Below are positions 5,833 through 9,224 of a DNA stretch of 9,224 bases, piece by piece. Numbering within the stretch: position 1 is the first letter of the stretch; every line of letters begins with the position of its first letter. Below the pieces are notes generated by a model. The model did no database searches. It worked only from the letters and a program-made list of their open reading frames with translations, and had not been told where the DNA came from. The position numbers and the translations under genes are program-made. Source of the DNA: JBDNFP01 sp041689775. GTDB taxonomy: Bacteria; Bacteroidota; Bacteroidia; Cytophagales; Spirosomataceae. The DNA lies in contig JBDNFP010000449.1 in assembly GCA_041689775.1 (NCBI GenBank), positions 1-9,224 on the forward strand, in the 5' to 3' direction.

Positions 5833-7446
5833 CTAATCTGAGGTTTTAGATGGTAGTATGAAATTATTGTCGTCAAACTCAAAGTTGCTTTTTACTGTAA
5901 TGAGAGATGGATAATAAATAATTCGCTCTGCCTGTTTCCCCTCTTTAAATATCCCAGTGTCCCAGCGCCCATTATTATTCTTATCAATGATGATGCGCAA
6001 TTGGTAGTCGCCGGGGGGGATTTGAATAAATGAATATGGCGATGATGTAGTTGTACGCACCACTTTGAATTCCTTACTGACTAGTTCAACTATATAATGG
6101 GTACCCGAATCAGCCTTTACCATGCCTCTGAGAATTCCGTATTCATCTTCTTTTAGTACTGGGTGCTTGTACACGCCAGCCATAAGAGTATCTCCTTCTA
6201 CACTAATGAGTGCTCCTTTTGGAATTATCCAACGGATCGAGTCTTTCGCTGAGGACTTTCCTTCGACGGTTAATTCTGTGCGATAAGGATTCCATTGCCA
6301 AGTCATTTCTGAAAGAGGCTTTTTGGATAAGCTATCATTTTGTAGTTCGATCTGCTCTGGTTGAATCGTAATGATAGGCTTGTTAAAAAAGAAGGTATAC
6401 GTAAAGTTTCGGGCAAGCGGCTTATTGCGTTCGGGGGTTGTCCTTACGGTGAAGACATCAAGCTGCCGATCTTTTCCCCGTTGCTGGAGAAAGGTTATCT
6501 TTTGCTCCTGTTCGAAGGTTTGCCCGAGAGAATCGATAGCTACTATCTTGGAGAGGGTCGTATCGGCCGCATTTCCAGAATTAAAGAATTTTACTTGGGT
6601 AGCACTTTCTAGGAAATAGGCCAAGGTATCTTTTCCCGGGAACTTCACGTGGATTTTTTCAATTGCCTTGTTGAACACAACGGTATAGTTGTTGACTTTT
6701 GGGATGGTCCGTTGAATTCGTGGTGCAGTAACATCGGACAAAAAAAGTTCTAGCTTATAAGCTATTGAATCAGCTCCTACCCGAATCGATGAATCAAGAA
6801 AAGCTATTCGCTCGTCTTTTGTATTATAGAGTTGGTTTCGGTTTTTATCGTCGAGAGCAATGAGTCGATATTCCGCTACTTGAATATTTTCGATAGCAAA
6901 GATTCCACTGCTATCTGTTCTAGAAAAATAGTAAGGTTTTTGCTTTTCCGGGTTCAGTGTATCACTCGGCTTATACAAGCCTACCAAGGCATCGAATACC
7001 GGGAGGTTTGTTTGGCGGTCTGTTATTTTCCCGTAAACCCGGGCTGAGTCAATGGTAGACCCAGTACTAAAAACTAGCTTCAGATTTTGTGCCGGATTCC
7101 GTTCGGCAAAGTCTTTGATTCCATCTCCGAAATTAAAAGTGTACGTGGTACTGTCTTCGAAATTTTTCTTAAACGTGAGAAGTACTGAGGTACCCTTTTG
7201 TTTATAGGTGTATGGGTTTTCAGTTTCGGGAGTGATGATGAGTTTCTGCTGAATATTATCGACAATGACGTACTCATCAAAAAAGAGCTCTATTTCTTTT
7301 TCTTTAAAATTGAGAGTTTTATTTTCAGGCAAAGCCCCGATTAGGTTTGGTGGGGTGGTATCCTTTTTTCCTCCGGTCGGAGCTACTTGTTGTGCACATC
7401 GGGTAAGCAGTATCAGTGCCAGAAGGGGGAGCAAATATTTCTTCAT
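5833..7446 (-). CDS. Ig-like-domain (Big_5 type) surface lipoprotein
   Basis: A 537-residue envelope protein with a lipoprotein signal peptide: MKK, hydrophobic core LLPLLALILL (5-14), then T-R-C with C17 as the probable lipidated residue. The segment after it, VAPTGGKKDTTPP (21-33), is a hallmark of a widespread Bacteroidota family of lipoproteins with an N-terminal SbsA-like Ig fold (Big_5), here about 30-128. A carboxypeptidase-regulatory-like beta domain follows (about 131-200, with GKITDRQTNLPVFDALVGLY-like sequence). A second Ig-like part (about 240-425) and a C-terminal beta domain (about 437-530) complete it. The two regulatory-like domains each end in an acidic loop: DDKNRNQ (199-205) and DKNNNGRWD (488-496), the second resembling a calcium-binding loop. 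The function is unknown; attachment to the outer membrane is likely. It is probably transcribed alone, since the terminator at 7503-7542 lies upstream, and no terminator is seen after it: its stop abuts the putative origin. Arg just before the lipobox Cys is unusual. Confidence 0.85.
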   Translation of the reverse strand: MKKYLLPLLALILLTRCAQQVAPTGGKKDTTPPNLIGALPENKTLNFKEKEIELFFDEYVIVDNIQQKLIITPETENPYTYKQKGTSVLLTFKKNFEDSTTYTFNFGDGIKDFAERNPAQNLKLVFSTGSTIDSARVYGKITDRQTNLPVFDALVGLYKPSDTLNPEKQKPYYFSRTDSSGIFAIENIQVAEYRLIALDDKNRNQLYNTKDERIAFLDSSIRVGADSIAYKLELFLSDVTAPRIQRTIPKVNNYTVVFNKAIEKIHVKFPGKDTLAYFLESATQVKFFNSGNAADTTLSKIVAIDSLGQTFEQEQKITFLQQRGKDRQLDVFTVRTTPERNKPLARNFTYTFFFNKPIITIQPEQIELQNDSLSKKPLSEMTWQWNPYRTELTVEGKSSAKDSIRWIIPKGALISVEGDTLMAGVYKHPVLKEDEYGILRGMVKADSGTHYIVELVSKEFKVVRTTTSSPYSFIQIPPGDYQLRIIIDKNNNGRWDTGIFKEGKQAERIIYYPSLITVKSNFEFDDNNFILPSKTSD

Positions 7447-7502
7447 ACTATTTTTAGGTTTGAAAATGCGCTTGAAGATAAAAAGGTTTTGTGTAGGAGA
7501 TC

Positions 7503-7542
7503 AAATAAAAACCCTCAATACCAACGAGAGGTACTGAGGGTT
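7503..7542 (-). terminator. Intrinsic terminator of the mnmG-methyltransferase unit
   Basis: A 13-bp stem pairs AACCCTCAATACC (7510-7522) with GGTACTGAGGGTT (7530-7542) with one mismatch, around a 7-base loop. On the minus strand it is followed by a T-rich run (7510-7503). It lies 20 bases after the methyltransferase stop codon and separates that transcript from the lipoprotein gene. The rest of the 7447-7561 gap, where a lipoprotein promoter should lie, shows no clear TTTG/TAnnTTTG pair. Confidence 0.85.
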
Positions 7543-7561
7543 CATTATTAAGCGGGGGCAG

Positions 7562-8467
7562 TTAGACTTTACTTAGTACATAAATCAGACTTGAAGTATT
7601 TGGAAGATCATTGGCTGACGCCCGACCTTTTATATTAGATATAGTACCCCGCCAGATGCTTTCGGGTAGATTAGTTTTTCCTTGTTGATAACGGGTACTC
7701 AGCATGCTGACGTAGTAAGAGTCAAACCACATCGGTAGCACCTTTTCTAATTTAAAGGCATGATTATCGGCCAGGTTCTGCAGTGACTTCTTGGAGAAAT
7801 GATAGAGATGACGTGGAACATCGTAAGCGGCCCAGAGCTCTCTGTACTCATTGGCATCGTTCGACTCGGGGTTCGGTATTGCGATGATCAACTTACCATT
7901 TGACTTTAAATGTTCGTGGAGCCATTTCATGGTTTCGTTAAGAAGATGTACATGCTCAAGCACGTGCCACATAGTAATAGTATCGTAGGTCTGACCCACA
8001 AAATTCAAATCTTCTATACTTTCAAAGATCGTATCCCCTACCCTATTCTTTGATAGATCTCTTGCCTGAGTATCGGGCTCGGTGCCGTTTACCTTCCAGC
8101 CGGCTTCTTTTGCTTTTGATAGAAAGAACCCAGCTCCGCATCCTACATCCAATAAACTTCCTTTCCCACCAGCTAGTTTTTTAATCAGCTTTATTTTCTG
8201 TTGGGTGGTATAGTCTCTGACCTTGTTATACAGGCTACTCGTTAAGTCCTTTGCTTCATCGTGATGAGATATATAATCGGTGGACTCATAATACTGACCA
8301 ATAGCCGAGGCAGCGGGACGAGGGTTGGTAAAAAGAAAGCCACAACCTTTACAGGCCATAATCTGAAATTCTTTACCCGATACCGTATGATCCTTTGGCT
8401 GAAGATAAGAGTCAAAATGTGAGGCACTACACACGGGGCACTGACTTAGTGTTTCGAGGGATGTCAT
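7562..8467 (-). CDS. Class I SAM-dependent methyltransferase with N-terminal zinc ribbon
   Basis: A complete 301-residue protein. The N-terminus carries two cysteine pairs, CPVC (10-13) and CKGC (39-42), spaced as in a zinc ribbon, followed by GFLFTNPRP. A Rossmann methyltransferase domain (Methyltransf_23 type) follows: motif I LLDVGCGAG (105-113) for SAM, the acidic E130 at the end of strand 2, DTITMWHVLEHV (162-173) and LIIAIPNP (193-200), then the family's DVPRHLYHFS (216-225). Relatives methylate small molecules, sugars or lipids, and the substrate cannot be read from the sequence. It starts with ATG immediately after the mnmG stop codon, so the two are cotranscribed and perhaps translationally coupled; an AGGAAG lies 5 bases before the ATG. 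A shared role in tRNA modification is possible from the context but not shown by the sequence. The terminator at 7503-7542 ends the unit. Confidence 0.88.
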   Translation of the reverse strand: MTSLETLSQCPVCSASHFDSYLQPKDHTVSGKEFQIMACKGCGFLFTNPRPAASAIGQYYESTDYISHHDEAKDLTSSLYNKVRDYTTQQKIKLIKKLAGGKGSLLDVGCGAGFFLSKAKEAGWKVNGTEPDTQARDLSKNRVGDTIFESIEDLNFVGQTYDTITMWHVLEHVHLLNETMKWLHEHLKSNGKLIIAIPNPESNDANEYRELWAAYDVPRHLYHFSKKSLQNLADNHAFKLEKVLPMWFDSYYVSMLSTRYQQGKTNLPESIWRGTISNIKGRASANDLPNTSSLIYVLSKV

Positions 8468-9224
8468 CTATCTTCCTAAATGAATCATGAGTACTGAAAT
8501 ATCTGCTGGGCTTACTCCGCTGATTCGGGAAGCTTGTCCGATGGTTTGAGGTTTAGTTTTTTTGAGTTTTTCACGACCTTCAAAAGACAGCGCCTGTACG
8601 TTGTCATAGTTAAAGTTATCGATAATACGTAGGTCTTCCATCCGACTCATCTTTTCTACCATCAGCCTTTCCTTTTCAATATAGCTGTCGTATTTTATAT
8701 GTATCTCGCCCTGTTCAATGGAGTCTTGCGAAAGTCGGCTTACCCACTTTGCAAACTTCGGGTTTAGTTCTCTGATCTCCGTCATGGTAAGCTGTGGTCT
8801 CTTCAATAGTTGGAAGAGTGAAGTCTTATCCTTTATTAAAGAGGTATGATAGGATTCGAGTTTATCGTTCACATCTTCGGGTTGTACCTTCACCTGCATC
8901 AGTTCCTGAATTAGCTCGTCAGTCTCGGTAATTTTTTTCTGGACGTTATCTAATCTGGTTTGATTGGCAAGGCCAAGGGAATGGCTTTTTTCTGTCAATC
9001 GGATATCAGCATTATCTTGGCGTAGTAAGGTACGGTACTCTGCACGAGATGTAAACATACGGTAAGGTTCATCGGTACCTTTATTTACCAAGTCATCGAT
9101 AAGTACCCCAATATAGGCTTCGGATCTTTTCAAAACCACCGGGTCTTTTTTATGAATTTTCTGGTGAGCATTTATTCCTGCCATGAGCCCTTGACACGCA
9201 GCTTCCTCGTAGCCTGTGGTACCG
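8468..9224 (-). CDS. mnmG: tRNA uridine-5-carboxymethylaminomethyl modification enzyme MnmG, C-terminal part
   Basis: The last 251 residues of MnmG (GidA); the reading frame is open to the right edge, so the start and the FAD-binding half (well over half of a ~620-residue protein) lie outside. MnmG is an FAD protein that works with the GTPase MnmE to place a carboxymethylaminomethyl group on wobble uridine 34 of several tRNAs. The first visible residues, GTTGYEEAACQGLMAGINAH, are the conserved FAD-domain end; the ATG at 9184 is internal to it and is not the real start. Next come YIGVLIDDLVNKGTDEPYRM and FTSRAEYRTLLRQDNADIRL, then the helical domain with KYDSYIEKE. The MnmE- and tRNA-binding C-terminus contains KPQTIGQASRISGVSPADIS. 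The protein ends normally. It is the upstream gene of the methyltransferase, and lies about 2.6 kb from the putative oriC. Confidence 0.97.
   Translation of the reverse strand, partial: GTTGYEEAACQGLMAGINAHQKIHKKDPVVLKRSEAYIGVLIDDLVNKGTDEPYRMFTSRAEYRTLLRQDNADIRLTEKSHSLGLANQTRLDNVQKKITETDELIQELMQVKVQPEDVNDKLESYHTSLIKDKTSLFQLLKRPQLTMTEIRELNPKFAKWVSRLSQDSIEQGEIHIKYDSYIEKERLMVEKMSRMEDLRIIDNFNYDNVQALSFEGREKLKKTKPQTIGQASRISGVSPADISVLMIHLGR

Noticed and set aside
5823..5836. Small hairpin TTAGT-CAAA-ACTAA at the lipoprotein stop codon as a terminator
   Set aside because: Only five weak base pairs and no following U-run on the minus strand.
9182..9184. ATG at 9184 as the start of mnmG
   Set aside because: The upstream in-frame codons encode GTTGYEEAACQGL, conserved inside MnmG, so the gene continues past the window edge.

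Overview
The window looks like chromosomal DNA of a Bacteroidota bacterium, probably of the Cytophagales type. The evidence is the 5' end of its 16S rRNA gene on the minus strand at the left edge, promoters of the Bacteroidota form (TTTG ... TAnnTTTG) and the protein families present. Nothing here looks like a mobile element, a prophage, a CRISPR array or an acquired island.

Layout from left to right. 1-128 is the 5' end of a 16S rRNA gene on the minus strand, with its leader and a near-perfect Bacteroidota promoter at 285-317. 388-2022 (minus) is pruA, delta-1-pyrroline-5-carboxylate dehydrogenase. 2164-3461 (plus) is thrC, threonine synthase, interrupted by a one-base frameshift near 3150. 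3521-3566 is a strong two-way terminator between the convergent thrC and a TPR gene. 3586-5397 (minus) is a secreted TPR-repeat protein. 5398-5832 is a 435-base non-coding region that looks like a replication origin. 5833-7446 (minus) is an Ig-like-domain lipoprotein. 7503-7542 is a terminator. 7562-8467 (minus) is a zinc-ribbon SAM methyltransferase, directly abutting mnmG (gidA), whose C-terminal part fills 8468-9224 and runs off the right edge.

The most notable element is the gap between the TPR and lipoprotein genes. It carries about ten matches or near-matches to the DnaA box, nearly all in one direction and many 20-21 bases apart. It also has a stretch of 33 bases with only two G or C, three CTTAAG palindromes and an inverted pair of boxes around a 12-base palindrome. 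A perfect TTATCCACA lies just inside the TPR gene. mnmG, a classic neighbour of bacterial origins, is about 2.6 kb away, and no dnaA gene is visible. I read this as the chromosomal oriC, sited away from dnaA. Hand-counted G/C skew changes sign across it, although the trend does not stay clean further right.

The metabolic genes are housekeeping functions: proline catabolism, threonine synthesis and tRNA wobble-uridine modification. They do not form one pathway. The TPR protein and the lipoprotein are envelope proteins of unknown specific role that flank the putative origin.
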